64,000 nucleotides of DNA from Paenibacillus arenilitoris (GCF_014705655.1 NZ_JACXIY010000016.1:1-64000); one strand, 5' to 3'; counted from the stretch's first letter, positions 1 to 8,882 are shown. Program-made: numbers and translations. The notes: generated from the sequence alone by a model not told the origin.

Positions 1-83
1 ATCTTGTCGATGAGGCTGTACCATTTGCGGTCTCTTTGTTTTGCTGCTTCACGAGAGTGATTGCGCTTCCCTTGTTCGTCCAT
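1..83 (-). CDS. ltrA: Group II intron-encoded reverse transcriptase/maturase, N-terminal 27 residues (runs off the edge)
   Basis: ATG at 83 follows a good GGAAGGAAAACAAGC ribosome site. The 27 visible residues end in KWYSLIDK, a string typical of the extreme N-terminus of bacterial group II intron RT/maturases. These proteins bind the intron RNA, assist splicing and copy it into DNA. The RT, X and any endonuclease domains are not visible. A purine-rich ribozyme region without long ORFs lies upstream. The call rests on the short motif plus the intron 5' end at 7731; whether the protein is intact is unknown. Confidence 0.7.
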   Translation of the reverse strand, partial: MDEQGKRNHSREAAKQRDRKWYSLIDK

Positions 84-541
84 GCTTGTTTTCCTTCCCT
101 TCCAGTTCCATGGCTTGTAGCCCTTCGGCAATCTCCACTTCTCTGTTGGTACTCGCCCCAGACGGCTTCTCCTTTTGTTCATGCCCCGGTTCTTCGCACA
201 TCGTAGCTCACCGGCTCCTGCCTGGCGCATGGCATCCCTTCCATCTCTCTTCTTCCATGGTTTCGGGCTTCGCACAAGTCACCGCCTTTTGAGTCGATGC
301 TTGTATCGGCGACTTCACGCCGATTCATTTGCCTTTACGGCTTTTCTGGCAAATTTCCTCACTACTATCCCTACGTCTGACTTCTCACCATCCATAGCCT
401 TGCCTTGACCCTCACGGTCTTGGTCTAGGGTTACCGCATGTTGCAGAAACGATGAGATCTCCTTGGGTCACGTCATTTGACTTTCCCCCGAGTCCAGTCC
501 TCTTAACTTGCAGGGCCTCCGGTGGTATTGGACATTCCCTT

Positions 542-546
542 CTTTT
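542..546. repeat. Left copy of 5-bp target duplication CTTTT
   Basis: CTTTT directly outside the left inverted end (547) is matched by CTTTT at 7564-7568 directly outside the right end. A 5-bp duplication is the standard product of Tn3-family insertion. Removing 547-7568 rejoins one continuous intron sequence. Confidence 0.9.
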
Positions 547-588
547 GGGGTAGTACCAGCGAAGCTGACACCACCCGCAAAGTAGATG
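547..588 (+). repeat. Left terminal inverted repeat, 42 bp
   Basis: Starts GGGGTAGTACCAGCG and ends GTAGATG. It is identical over 42 bases to the reverse complement of 7522-7563. An initial GGGG is typical of Tn3-family ends; 42 bp is slightly longer than the common 38 bp. Confidence 0.92.
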
Positions 589-918
589 GATATATATGTA
601 AAGTAGAGAATCATTTCCGGGATCGGAGTCAACATTTAAACGAAAATCCTCGATCAATGTCCGTCTTGATCTTTTTACCCATTCTAATGCTTACTTATTA
701 CTGCGTTTGTTATCTAGCACGTCCCTATTAACGGCATGATCGTGGATAGTAAACCAAAGGTTAAATTGGCCCAAAAAACGACTTCTGTTCAAAAATGAAT
801 ATTAGTCGTCTCGGCCTTCGTATTTTCCACTTTTAGGGTGGAGCGGTGGCTCGAAGAACGTCTTTCACTTCATTCAGAGTAACACAACCGATCAGTGTTA
901 GGATCATCCATGTAGCCT
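589..918. other. Intergenic stretch between left transposon end and lipase gene
   Basis: About 330 bases with low G+C and no ORF with a ribosome site on either strand. It must hold the 3' end of the passenger operon transcript, but I see no convincing terminator. Confidence 0.5.
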
Positions 919-1764
919 CTATTCTTCGTCTTCTTCCTCCGCACTGCATATTCCTATAAATGGAACACATAATCCCGTATCGGGACAAAACCCCGGGATA
1001 TCAGCGCATAACGCTTCGGTAAAACGAGGATTCTGCAGGCTGAGGAATTTAAAATAGCAGACAATCTCATGATTGCGAACGGGCAAACTGTTCAGCTGGA
1101 AAGAGATCGGAACCTTTGTATTAACATGCCGATAAAATAGTCCGTTCTTTGTAATCGGAGGCGGATACGCCTTAGCCGGCAAAGTCGGAATGATGTCGTG
1201 GACATTGACTATACGAAAACTGTTTTTTACCGTTTGGTTGAAAGAGGAAGCAAATTCCGGGTCTGCGACACGCGGACTGCCATACGTATACACGACAGGA
1301 TTTTTGAACTCGGTGTTCACCGCAATATCCAAAGCAGCCAATACGGCTAAAGCCCCTCCCAAGCTGTGGCCAGCAACAAACAGTCTTTTATTCGTAGAAA
1401 GTTTGTTCAATTCCCCGATCAATTCTTCTCTTGCTGATTGGTAAATACATGTAAATCCGCGATGAGTCTTTCCAACATGTCTGATAAAAGGATACGGTAT
1501 TTGAAAAAAGTCCTGGTCCGACTCATTGTCCTTAAAAGTTCGGGTTCCTCTAAAAATTAGTACAACATTGTCTTTCGACTCCGCGAGAAAGCCGAATACT
1601 TCTTCCTCCGGTTGTTCGACACCGGCAAGCGCGAGAATGTTAAATCGAAGGGTATAACCTAGCGGCAGAACAACCTTTTCCTTCTCAAAAAGCCGATAAG
1701 CCTGATTGATCATGGCCGCAAGCAATATCGCGTCTTCGCTGCTGTAAATGCCTGAAATTTTCAT
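919..1764 (-). CDS. Class 3 (alpha/beta hydrolase) lipase, intact catalytic triad
   Basis: 281 residues from the ATG at 1764, chosen for the GGAGGAGCTGCAGTT ribosome site; longer in-frame starts lack one. The nucleophile elbow GHSLGG places Ser134 (AGC). VHDIIPTLP (Asp190) and YRHV (His213) fit the lipase_3 triad. There is no signal peptide. The C-terminus has four closely spaced Cys and an acidic AEEEDEE tail. It is the last gene of a three-gene passenger operon, 37 bp after the paralogue ending at 1802. Predicted to hydrolyse acylglycerols or other esters; the substrate is unknown. Confidence 0.85.
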   Translation of the reverse strand: MKISGIYSSEDAILLAAMINQAYRLFEKEKVVLPLGYTLRFNILALAGVEQPEEEVFGFLAESKDNVVLIFRGTRTFKDNESDQDFFQIPYPFIRHVGKTHRGFTCIYQSAREELIGELNKLSTNKRLFVAGHSLGGALAVLAALDIAVNTEFKNPVVYTYGSPRVADPEFASSFNQTVKNSFRIVNVHDIIPTLPAKAYPPPITKNGLFYRHVNTKVPISFQLNSLPVRNHEIVCYFKFLSLQNPRFTEALCADIPGFCPDTGLCVPFIGICSAEEEDEE

Positions 1765-1801
1765 AACTGCAGCTCCTCCTATATATTCAAGGCTTCGAAC
1801 T

Positions 1802-2629
1802 CTAGCATCCTTGAAACGGAAAGCACATGCCGGTATCGGGACAGAACCCCGGATTTTCGTCGCATAACGCTTTGGCAAATTCGGGATTCTTTTGGCTGAG
1901 CTTGTTGAAATAGCAAGCAATCGAGTCGTTGCGCGGCACATTGTTCAGTTGAAAAGAGATTGGTACCTTCGTTTTTACATGCCGATAAGTAATTCCTCTC
2001 TTTGTAAAAGGAGGCGGATACCTTCGGGCCGGAAATGTCGGGAAAGAATCATGAATGTTGACGATTCGCGCACTGTTTTTAACCGTACTGTTAAAGCGGG
2101 AAACGAAGTTGGGATCTCCGATGCGTGGACTGCCGTACGTATAGACGAACGGATGCTTGAACCCGGTGTTTACCGCAATATCCAAAGCGGCCAGCGTGGC
2201 CAAAGCTCCGCCGTAGTTGTGGCCGGTAATATACAGCCTTTTAGTTGTCGAAAGCTTTTTTAATTCATGGATTATGTTGTTTCGGGTTGATCGATACAAA
2301 CATGTAAAGCCACGAGAGGTTTTCCCCCCGTTTCGGACGAAAGGATACGGGATCAGAAAGATGTCATACGAGGCAAGAAGGTCTGCCGGATACGAAGCGT
2401 ATCCTCTAAACGCAACAACGATTTGATCCGGCGACTCGGCAATAAAGCCGAATACGAGCTCCGTAGGATTCTCAACGTCGGCGAAAGCGCGAATCGTAAA
2501 TTGAAGCTTAAAGCCTTCCGGCAAGACCAGCTTTCCCTCAAAAAAGAACGGGTACGTCTGATAGCTCATTGCTGCGAGAAATATGGCTGTTTTGCTGTTA
2601 AAAACAGGCGGTTTGTATGCGAAACCCAT
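1802..2629 (-). CDS. Lipase paralogue with nucleophile Ser replaced by Asn (probable pseudoenzyme)
   Basis: 275 residues from the ATG at 2629 (upstream GGAAAGGAAATGG). It aligns along its whole length with the downstream lipase, but the elbow reads GHNYGG: residue 138 is Asn (AAC, bases 2216-2218) where the paralogue has Ser (AGC). The Asp (IHDSFPTFP) and His (YRHV) positions are kept, as is the Cys-rich tail CPDTGMC. There is no frameshift. By family rules it should lack normal esterase chemistry. It may be a decaying duplicate, a binding protein or a partner of the active lipase. Confidence 0.82.
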   Translation of the reverse strand: MGFAYKPPVFNSKTAIFLAAMSYQTYPFFFEGKLVLPEGFKLQFTIRAFADVENPTELVFGFIAESPDQIVVAFRGYASYPADLLASYDIFLIPYPFVRNGGKTSRGFTCLYRSTRNNIIHELKKLSTTKRLYITGHNYGGALATLAALDIAVNTGFKHPFVYTYGSPRIGDPNFVSRFNSTVKNSARIVNIHDSFPTFPARRYPPPFTKRGITYRHVKTKVPISFQLNNVPRNDSIACYFNKLSQKNPEFAKALCDENPGFCPDTGMCFPFQGC

Positions 2630-2657
2630 CTTACCATTTCCTTTCCGCTTTTGAGGC

Positions 2658-4189
2658 TTATTCTTGGTCCTCTTCCTCTGCTTGAATAATCCGTGACGTA
2701 CCAATGACTTGGCCAGATGAATTCAATGCATTTACCTGAAAAAATGGCCCGTCTGACTTAACATCAATTTCTGTCTCAAATCCGGTTCGAGGAGTGCTTT
2801 TAACTGCTACTGACAATGTATCAAGTGTTGGACCAGCTAGCACCCGCCAAGCGACAGTTTCTGTTGAGCCATTCCATAATGCAAAAACATTCGCATAATC
2901 TTCACCGAGTATATCTACGGCAATGCCGGGGGGATCAATCGGCAACCCCACCCATTCATTTTTAAATGCTCTATAAGATAAATTTTGACCAGGAAACTGC
3001 ATATCATATAAGAAATTGAATGAAGGATTTTTCTCAGTATTACCAGCATTTTTATATTCAGAAACATAGGGTTCCTGTCCCGATCCGACGAATTGATTTC
3101 CGTTCGACAGTTGTTGAACATTTCCTTGACTTGGAACTTTTAGCGCCGGATCGTGATAGTAGGTTCGATCTACATTTGCCGTCATGGTTTGGAAATCGAG
3201 CTGAAGGATCAAACCGTGTGCCGGCCCCATAGCCGGAGAGCTGGGAGTCGCACAACAAGCATCATCAAACATACTGATTTTATTTCCAGATCTATGCCGC
3301 GCATCATGCTGCCATGAAAATACGGCGTTCGGACCGAAAGTAAAATCACTTTGTTTTCCACCAAGCTGCCAAATGATATTTCCCGTTGCTTTATCGATAT
3401 TGTAAATGGCCCACATGTTGCGCATGCTTACCAGGAGTGTATTGTTTGGCCCCTCTTCAACCGAATTCGCATGGAAACAATCCCATATATTGTTAGAGCT
3501 GAATGCAGATGACGCGGGCAACATCGAGTCGGCCGGATCGACATGTGCAAGCACATCCCAAAAGAAAAGAAGCTCGCCTGTCGCGAGATCGACTTCTTGA
3601 ATGGAATAATTATCGAAAAATCCGTCTTCCGGTCCTCCAAACGGGCTTAGATCTGCCGGCACTTGTTTCAGTCCAAGAAACAAAGCGGTATTTTGCTTCG
3701 TGATCGTAAACTCGTGAAAATCTGAAGTGAACCCCTCTTGAGCAGTGAGCGTTTTGATTACTTGATAATGCTGATCAATGATCAGGTAGAAAGCACCAGG
3801 CTCAGCATCCCCGTCAGGAAGGTTGGGATTTGCAGACTGAGTTCCAGATATCGTTCCTTGCCACATGGTAAGAACGGGTTGCCCATTGTACGTTTGTACT
3901 CTAAAATCCGTATTTTGTATAAAATTTGTTATTGAGAGGCCTAAACCAGACAGGGTTACCCGTCTGATCCATGATCAGTGCACCAGTTTGCCCAAACAAT
4001 TTTGCCTCGAATAATGTATATGGTGCAACGAATATGAAACCGGGAGCCGTTCCTGGTTTATTTACATTTATCGTAACCATCATGGGATGCAAGTCGGGGG
4101 CTGAAACAAAATTCCACACTTGTGAGCTTGAATAATTTATGGATTTTTGTGATGATTTCCGATTAAAAGTTTTTCTTTCCCATAGTCAT
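2658..4189 (-). pseudogene. Arylsulfotransferase (ASST)-family beta-propeller protein, frameshifted
   Basis: The reading frame must change twice to make one protein. MTMGKK at 4189 (behind GAGGAG) joins VWNFVSAPDLHPMM after one extra A in the run near 4170. That frame then breaks near 3935 in AAATTT before continuing as RVQTYNGQPVLTMWQGT to 2658. The joined protein of about 505 residues has ASST-like motifs (FHEFTI, WQHDARH, DCFHANSV). The family moves sulfate between phenolic donors and acceptors or, in the Arylsulfotran_2 branch, has unknown activity. No signal peptide is visible. The tail AEEEDQE resembles the tail of the lipase two genes down. Either decayed or affected by homopolymer read errors. 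Confidence 0.75.
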
Positions 4190-4573
4190 CTCCTCTTATT
4201 GTTAATGGTCCTTGATTATTAATATGAAACTCATCCCTCAATAATGATGTCGCCGACTGCCGAGATGCGAGCGTACCTTACAGAACCTGCGCGATTCGCT
4301 TTTGAATTTGCTTTTCGGGGACTCGCCGACAGTTTACCGCAAATATACGCTTAGCCCTTGATCGTGTCTGGGCTTAGCGTTTTTCATTCTCTAATGACTT
4401 CGCTGTTAATCGCACATATCGTCATTTTGATAAAGTTCCGAATTTAATTTTGTAATTAGAACTTCAAAGCATTTTAGTTTCACATTGCTCCGTAAAGTAG
4501 GCTTTTGTATACTGATTTCAATAGAATAATTCCGATTCTGACCATTTTAGGAACTTTTCTCGGAAGGGATCAT
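4190..4573. other. Divergent intergenic region between cargo operon and transposase relic
   Basis: Contains the ribosome site of the cargo operon, a terminator-like hairpin (4348-4384) and an AT-rich imperfect palindrome (4433-4464, outer arms AAGTTC/GAACTT) that could be the recombination site of the tyrosine recombinase. No ORF is credible here. Confidence 0.45.
4348..4384 (+). terminator. Terminator-like hairpin with T-run
   Basis: CGCTTAGCCC and GGGCTTAGCG form a 10-bp stem with one mismatch around a 12-base loop, followed by TTTTT. No plus-strand gene is left upstream, so it may be a relic or act as a two-way barrier between the cargo and tnpA. Confidence 0.5.
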
Positions 4574-6824
4574 ATGAAGCGAAATTGGGAGCTGGAGGAG
4601 TTAATTGAGCATTTTACATTTCTTCCAAATGAAATGCAGCAAGTCGGCAATAAGTCGGGGGAGACTCGGTTGGGGTTTGCTGTTCTGTTTAAGTTTTTCC
4701 AATATGAAGCGCGATTCCCCTTCTATAAATTCGAAGTGCCCAAAGCAGTCATTCAAAACATAGCAAAGCAGATCGAGGCACCGGCAGAGTTGTATTCACA
4801 ATACGATTGGGCCGGTCGCTCTATAACCTACCATCGAACACAAATCAGGGAGTTCTTTGGCTTTCGTGAGGATACCATCAATGATGCTGAAGAGGTAATC
4901 GATTGGCTATGCAAAAGTGTGTTATTCCAGGATCACGACTTCGAACATTTGGTTGAAACCGTATACCGGCGATTTCGGGAGATGAAAGTTGTACCGCCTA
5001 CGCCTGATCGCATCGAGCGACTTATCAGAACCGCAATCCGTACATATGAGGAGCAATTTTTCCAAGCCACACTGGAAAAGCTGCCTATGGCGTCTTTGTC
5101 TAAATTGGATTCACTCGTCGATAGTATTGCATTTCTGGATGAAGACCAGGGTGGCCCAAGCAGCGACGAAGGACTTCTTTCTTTTCAAGAGCTAAAGGCC
5201 GATCCGGGTAAACCAGGTGTCGAAAGTGTGTTAAGAGAAGCAAGCAAGCTGCGAACGATTCGAAATCTGGAACTTCCCGATGATCTGTTTCGTGATATCC
5301 CTCTTAAAGTATTGACCAAGTACCGGCAGCGGACCGCAACTGAGGATCTTCGGGAACTTCGCCGCCATCCTGATCCGATCCGTTACACATTGTTGGCCGC
5401 ATTCTTCTGGCTAAGGAGTATGGAGATAACGGACAATTTGATTGAGCTGCTTATTCAAATCGTCCATCGGATAGGAGTACGGGCAGAATGCAAAGTCGAA
5501 AAGGAAATCCTGAATGACTTACGCAAGGTAAGCAATAAGTATGGCATTTTATTCAATATGGCCCAGTCTGCCGTCAATAACCCAGACGGAATAATTCGTG
5601 ATGTCATTTTCCCGGTCGTTAATGAGCAAACATTACGGGATTTGATAAAAGTTATTCAAACACACAGGTCCGGCTTACCGGGAGAAAATCCATACCATTA
5701 TATCGGCCAGTGATTCGTGCGTTGGAACTGGTCAAGAAATATTCAGATACTGGCCATCATTATTTGCCGATGTCCGAAGAAATCCCGGTAGATGGTGTAA
5801 TCCGGACTGTTAATAAAGAAATCATTGTAGAGAAGGACGAGAAAGGCCAAGAGCGGATTAATCGGATGAATTATGAGATAAGCGTCCTGCAAGCTTTACG
5901 GGAAAAGCTTCGTTGCAAGGAAATATGGGTCGCCGGAGCGAACCGGTACCGTAATCCGGACGATGACTTGCCAACAGACTTTGAGGAACGGCGGGAAGAA
6001 AATTATAAAGCTCTAAAGCAGCCGCTGGATGCGGAAGCATTCATTGCAACGTTGAAGCAGGCCATGAAAGATGGATTAGAAAAGCTTGATACCGGGCTCC
6101 AGAAAAAACCCAAGGTCCGGATCACGGAGAAGGGGAATGGTTGGATTAGCTTATCTCCGTTAGAACCACAAGCAGAGCCGGTCAACCTATCACGAATAAA
6201 ATCAGAGATGCTTCGGCGATGGCCGATGACGAGCCTATTGGACATTTTAAAAGAGGCCGATCTTCGTGTCGGATTTACGGAAAAATTCAAGACTGTTGCT
6301 GTACGCGAAGCGTTAGGCCGGGATACGCTGCAAAAAAGACTCATCCTATCCCTTTATGGACTCGGGACGAATACCGGCTTGAACCGTGTGAGTGCCGGTG
6401 AGCATGGAGAAAGCTACAAAGACTTGCTGTACGTCCGGAGGAAATTTATTCATAAGGATAATCTTCGAAACGCAGTTTCCGAAGTGGTGAATGCCATTTT
6501 TCGTGTTACTCTAACCGGTTGGTAGCAATTTCTCCGCCTTTGCCGTAAAAAATAAAGCTATTGGCCGAGTTCCAGTTTTCTACGACATTCAAGCCTGCAT
6601 TTATCTCACGGCGCAGTTCCTCCGAGTGAAGGCAAAACTGCCTGGTGTACATCAATACCATTATGCTGCAAAGCATCCTATCCGACCGTAAATGGTTCGA
6701 TATGATGACTCCGGAAGACTTGCGGGCGCTTACCCCGCTTATCTACACGCACGTAAACCCTTACGGTACATTTAGGCTGGACATGAGTGAACGCCTTCCA
6801 TTGGAAGAAGGTGTTATTGCGTGA
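4574..6824 (+). pseudogene. tnpA: Tn3-family transposase TnpA, internally deleted and partly inverted
   Basis: Starts MKRNWELEELIEHF behind GGAAGGG. The N-terminal part runs to 5710, where the frame jumps into PVIRALELVKKY. It then continues to NAIFRV near 6507. The DDE core expected next is missing. Bases 6509-6632 read on the minus strand as [25 protein letters not shown], a conserved segment from near the C-terminus, so this piece is inverted. Plus-strand reading resumes with [12 protein letters not shown] and ends at 6824. About 750 codons remain of the roughly 980 usual for the family. Not functional. Confidence 0.93.
6509..6632 (-). other. Inverted 124-bp internal segment of tnpA
   Basis: The reverse complement encodes [19 protein letters not shown] and [12 protein letters not shown], normally found just before the C-terminal CLVYINT of Tn3 transposases. 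That downstream part lies immediately to the right on the opposite strand. No repeat is obvious at the junctions. Confidence 0.85.
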
Positions 6825-7518
6825 ATGAAAGACACATATCCCCGAAACGCAAAGCGAAGGAGTTGGCCAAGTATCTCCGGGGGGAACGGCCAGATTATGC
6901 CTATCTCAAAAGCCTGTTTCAGCATCTTCGAGCAGAGCTGGAGGTAGAGGTTCCAAAAACATTCCCTATGTACCTACAGAAGAGGAGCTTAAGCGCTACT
7001 ACGATGTGGTTTGGCAAGCGAAGAACTTTCAAGACATGATGATCGTCAAGACGCTGCTATATACCGGCGTTCGGGTAAGCGAGCTGATCAATATCAAGTT
7101 ATCTGATGTTGATTTCCATTACTGCCTAATTCGAATTAAAAAGGGCAAGGGGAGCAAGGATCGCCTTGTCCCATTCCCTCAATCGTTCAAGGAAATGCTG
7201 GCCATGCACGCTGATTCAATGAAAAAAAAGCAGGCGGTTTACCTGTTCGAATCATCGTGGAAGAAAAAATATACGGATCGGGGAATACGAAAGATTCTGG
7301 CCAAATATTCGGAGGAAGCCGGCCTTGTACAAAATCTGTCGCCGCATAAGTTACGACATTTCCTGTTGACCTGGCTTAAAAAGCAGGGCATTGATGACGC
7401 ACTCATACAGCCTTATTCAGGACACGAAAGCCGTAAGTCGTTGGAAGTCTATTCAAAGCTTGCAATCACCGATGCCCAGCAGGAATACAACGAGGTTATC
7501 AATAAATTCCCCATTTAA
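6821..7518 (+). pseudogene. tnpI: Tyrosine recombinase (TnpI-like) with one frameshift
   Basis: GTG at 6821 overlaps the tnpA stop (GTGA), implying translational coupling. The first frame runs to VEVPKT and must shift near 6955, in a run of five A, to continue as [15 protein letters not shown]. The catalytic part keeps TGVRVSEL (Arg), GKGSKDR (Lys), HKLRH (His, Arg), SGHES (His) and EVYSKL (nucleophile Tyr). At about 232 residues the product is shorter than a typical TnpI. Its role would be to resolve cointegrates. The right inverted end begins 3 bases after the stop. Confidence 0.85.
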
Positions 7519-7521
7519 TTA

Positions 7522-7563
7522 CATCTACTTTGCGGGTGGTGTCAGCTTCGCTGGTACTACCCC
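7522..7563 (-). repeat. Right terminal inverted repeat, 42 bp
   Basis: Exact reverse complement of 547-588, followed by the target duplication CTTTT (7564-7568). A third, truncated copy of this end lies at 14049-14084. Confidence 0.92.
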
Positions 7564-7731
7564 CTTTTGCAGGGTCATCCGGCTCTGCCAGCCAACATGG
7601 TTGCGCCGCCTGTTCCGGGTTTTGCCTTCACATCCTCACGGACTACGCACTATGTGTCAGCTATGTACTTCCGCCACCTCGCGGTGTACTGGAGACTTTC
7701 GCTCCTTAGTCGAATGCGCTGCCAAGCGCAC

Positions 7732-7767
7732 AAAGAGGCAAAACGCCGGAAAACGGCGTTTTGCCTC
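7732..7767 (-). terminator. Rho-independent terminator used as intron insertion point
   Basis: On the minus strand a 14-bp perfect stem (GAGGCAAAACGCCG and complement) is followed by TTT and then directly by the intron 5' end GTGCGC at 7731. It ends the small hydrophobic ORF 7775-7855. The intron now replaces whatever followed the T-run. Confidence 0.88.
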
Positions 7768-7774
7768 CAAAGCC

Positions 7775-7855
7775 TTATGAATCCTTCGATTTGTTGGCGA
7801 GCCCGATGATCATTACGATTAGCACGAGCAGTTGAATGAGCAGTTCCGCACTCAT
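7775..7855 (-). CDS. 26-residue hydrophobic peptide, type I toxin-like
   Basis: ATG at 7855 follows a strong GGGAGGGATTCGG ribosome site. The peptide is MSAELLIQLLVLIVMIIGLA followed by NKSKDS: one membrane helix and a short charged tail, as in holin-like and TxpA/Fst-type toxins of Firmicutes. The stop lies 8 bases before a strong terminator, as expected for a short dedicated mRNA. An overlapping antisense RNA, the usual antitoxin, cannot be shown here. No family assignment is certain. Confidence 0.5.
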   Translation of the reverse strand: MSAELLIQLLVLIVMIIGLANKSKDS

Positions 7856-8073
7856 CCGAATCCCTCCCAGCCGCAAGTAATGCTCCTTCGCGCATCGGCC
7901 TCTCCTCTCGTTGATGGGTGCAACGTCTCCCATTATCATCTATATGAGCGCGGTTTCCGTTTTATGACGAATAATCTCGCCGCGGTGAAGGCAAGCAATA
8001 TCGTCACGATGCATACGGCAGCGAAATGCCCGAGGCTGTGAGCGATCCGGTCCAGCCCGCAATATTCTCTGGC

Positions 8074-8871
8074 TTATGCCTCACTGCGCGCGAATTCCTT
8101 TCCGTGGAATGCGGTCACGATGAAGCCGTCGACGTTGTTGCCCGAAATCCGGTACGCTTCGCAAGCGACGATCGGAACCGGGGTGTTGCCATCGCCGCGG
8201 GACGGCACGAAATAAATTTCCGCCTCGCCGCCGCCGTGCTTGGTCGTAAGATGAGCGCCGGAGTAACGGTAGTCCCTCACAAAATCGATGTACTCCTCCA
8301 GGCAGAAGCCATGCTGCCCGATCAACGCGGCATGGGGACGTCCGACGAAACGGTAATGCCATGGCTCGCAGGCGATCCGGGTAATCGCCTCCTTCCCTTC
8401 CTGATACCGCATGATGAAGCCGTACTCCGCCGCAAGCTGCTTAAAGCGCCCGCAGACGCCGTCGTCCGGAAAAGTAGGCGCGATAAAATCGACGTCCCGG
8501 ACCAACTTGCCGACATCGACCGCAAGTCCGGTCTGATGCTCGCTATGATTCGGGAGCGCCACGTACTTCGACGTGTAGGCCTTGCCGTTCTCGGCTAACG
8601 ATTGCCGATAGATGACGGCCTGCTCCGTTCGGGACCGAAAACCGCTGACGATGACGATGTCTTTCTCTCCTCCCGACGCTTCAAGCAGAGCGGCCAGTTG
8701 CCCGAGGCAGGTCTGCTCAAGCCGTATCCCTTCCTGCCGTCCGCGAAGGGAGCCATGGACGCCGATCGGTCGAAGCCGATCCGCGCCCGCATCCTCCCGA
8801 ACCGGATGGTCCCCGTTAATTAAGACCAAATAACCGGCATGCACCGCTTCTTGCCCAACGGTAATGATCAT
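8074..8871 (-). CDS. vanY: VanY/VanXY-type D,D-carboxypeptidase (peptidase M15B)
   Basis: 265 residues. The zinc-site motifs of the VanY group are present: SGFRSRTEQ, HSEHQTGLAVD (metal His and Asp) and EPWHYRF (catalytic Glu, metal His), then LCLEEY-like FCLEEYIDF. Family members remove terminal D-Ala from peptidoglycan stem peptides or dipeptides. There is no signal peptide or transmembrane segment, closer to soluble VanXY than to membrane-bound VanY. It is the third gene after ddl (9994) and alr (8883), 11 bp behind alr, so probably one operon. Confidence 0.85.
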   Translation of the reverse strand: MIITVGQEAVHAGYLVLINGDHPVREDAGADRLRPIGVHGSLRGRQEGIRLEQTCLGQLAALLEASGGEKDIVIVSGFRSRTEQAVIYRQSLAENGKAYTSKYVALPNHSEHQTGLAVDVGKLVRDVDFIAPTFPDDGVCGRFKQLAAEYGFIMRYQEGKEAITRIACEPWHYRFVGRPHAALIGQHGFCLEEYIDFVRDYRYSGAHLTTKHGGGEAEIYFVPSRGDGNTPVPIVACEAYRISGNNVDGFIVTAFHGKEFARSEA

Positions 8872-8882
8872 GTGAACCCCCT

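Larger units (their letters stand above)
547..7563. mobile_element. Tn3-family transposon (about 7 kb) with lipase/arylsulfotransferase cargo, decayed
   Basis: Perfect 42-bp inverted ends beginning GGGGTAGTACC lie at 547-588 and 7522-7563, flanked by CTTTT. Inside, from the right end, are a broken tyrosine recombinase, a broken Tn3-type transposase and a three-gene passenger operon on the minus strand. The element is clearly richer in A+T than the flanking chromosome genes. A Tn3-type transposase beside a tyrosine rather than serine recombinase recalls the Tn4430/Tn5401 group. With tnpA deleted it cannot move by itself but could be mobilised in trans if the ends still work. Confidence 0.9.
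1..7731 (-). mobile_element. Group II intron (probably class C), interrupted by a Tn3-family transposon; 3' part off the left edge
   Basis: On the minus strand a GTGCGC 5' end at 7731 starts a GC-rich, highly structured stretch (GTGCGC...GCGCA first stem) immediately after the T-run of a terminator hairpin (7732-7767). The intron continues to 7564, is split by the transposon 547-7563, and resumes at 546 down to 1, where an intron-encoded protein starts at 83. Insertion right behind a terminator is the known habit of bacterial class C introns. Domains V/VI and the 3' exon lie outside the window. Seen: the GTGCG end, the terminator exon, the RT start. Inferred: class and folding. Confidence 0.8.

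Noticed and set aside
412..657. 81-residue minus-strand ORF across the transposon end
   Set aside because: It spans the junction of intron and inverted repeat and has no ribosome site or homology; a chance frame.
7538..7563. Possible integron-type attC or attachment site because the motif recurs three times
   Set aside because: Orientation, GGGG ends and the CTTTT duplication show it is the terminal repeat of a Tn3-family element.
7650..7895. 81-residue minus-strand ORF overlapping the toxin-like peptide, with a GGAGAGG before its ATG
   Set aside because: It runs through the terminator hairpin and into intron sequence, so it cannot be an old gene; at most a short coupled leader for the hydrophobic peptide.
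7925..8073. In-frame extension after the vanXY stop (AREYCGLDRIAHSLGHFAAV, membrane-like)
   Set aside because: No start codon with a ribosome site and no evidence for stop read-through; could be a remnant of a membrane protein.
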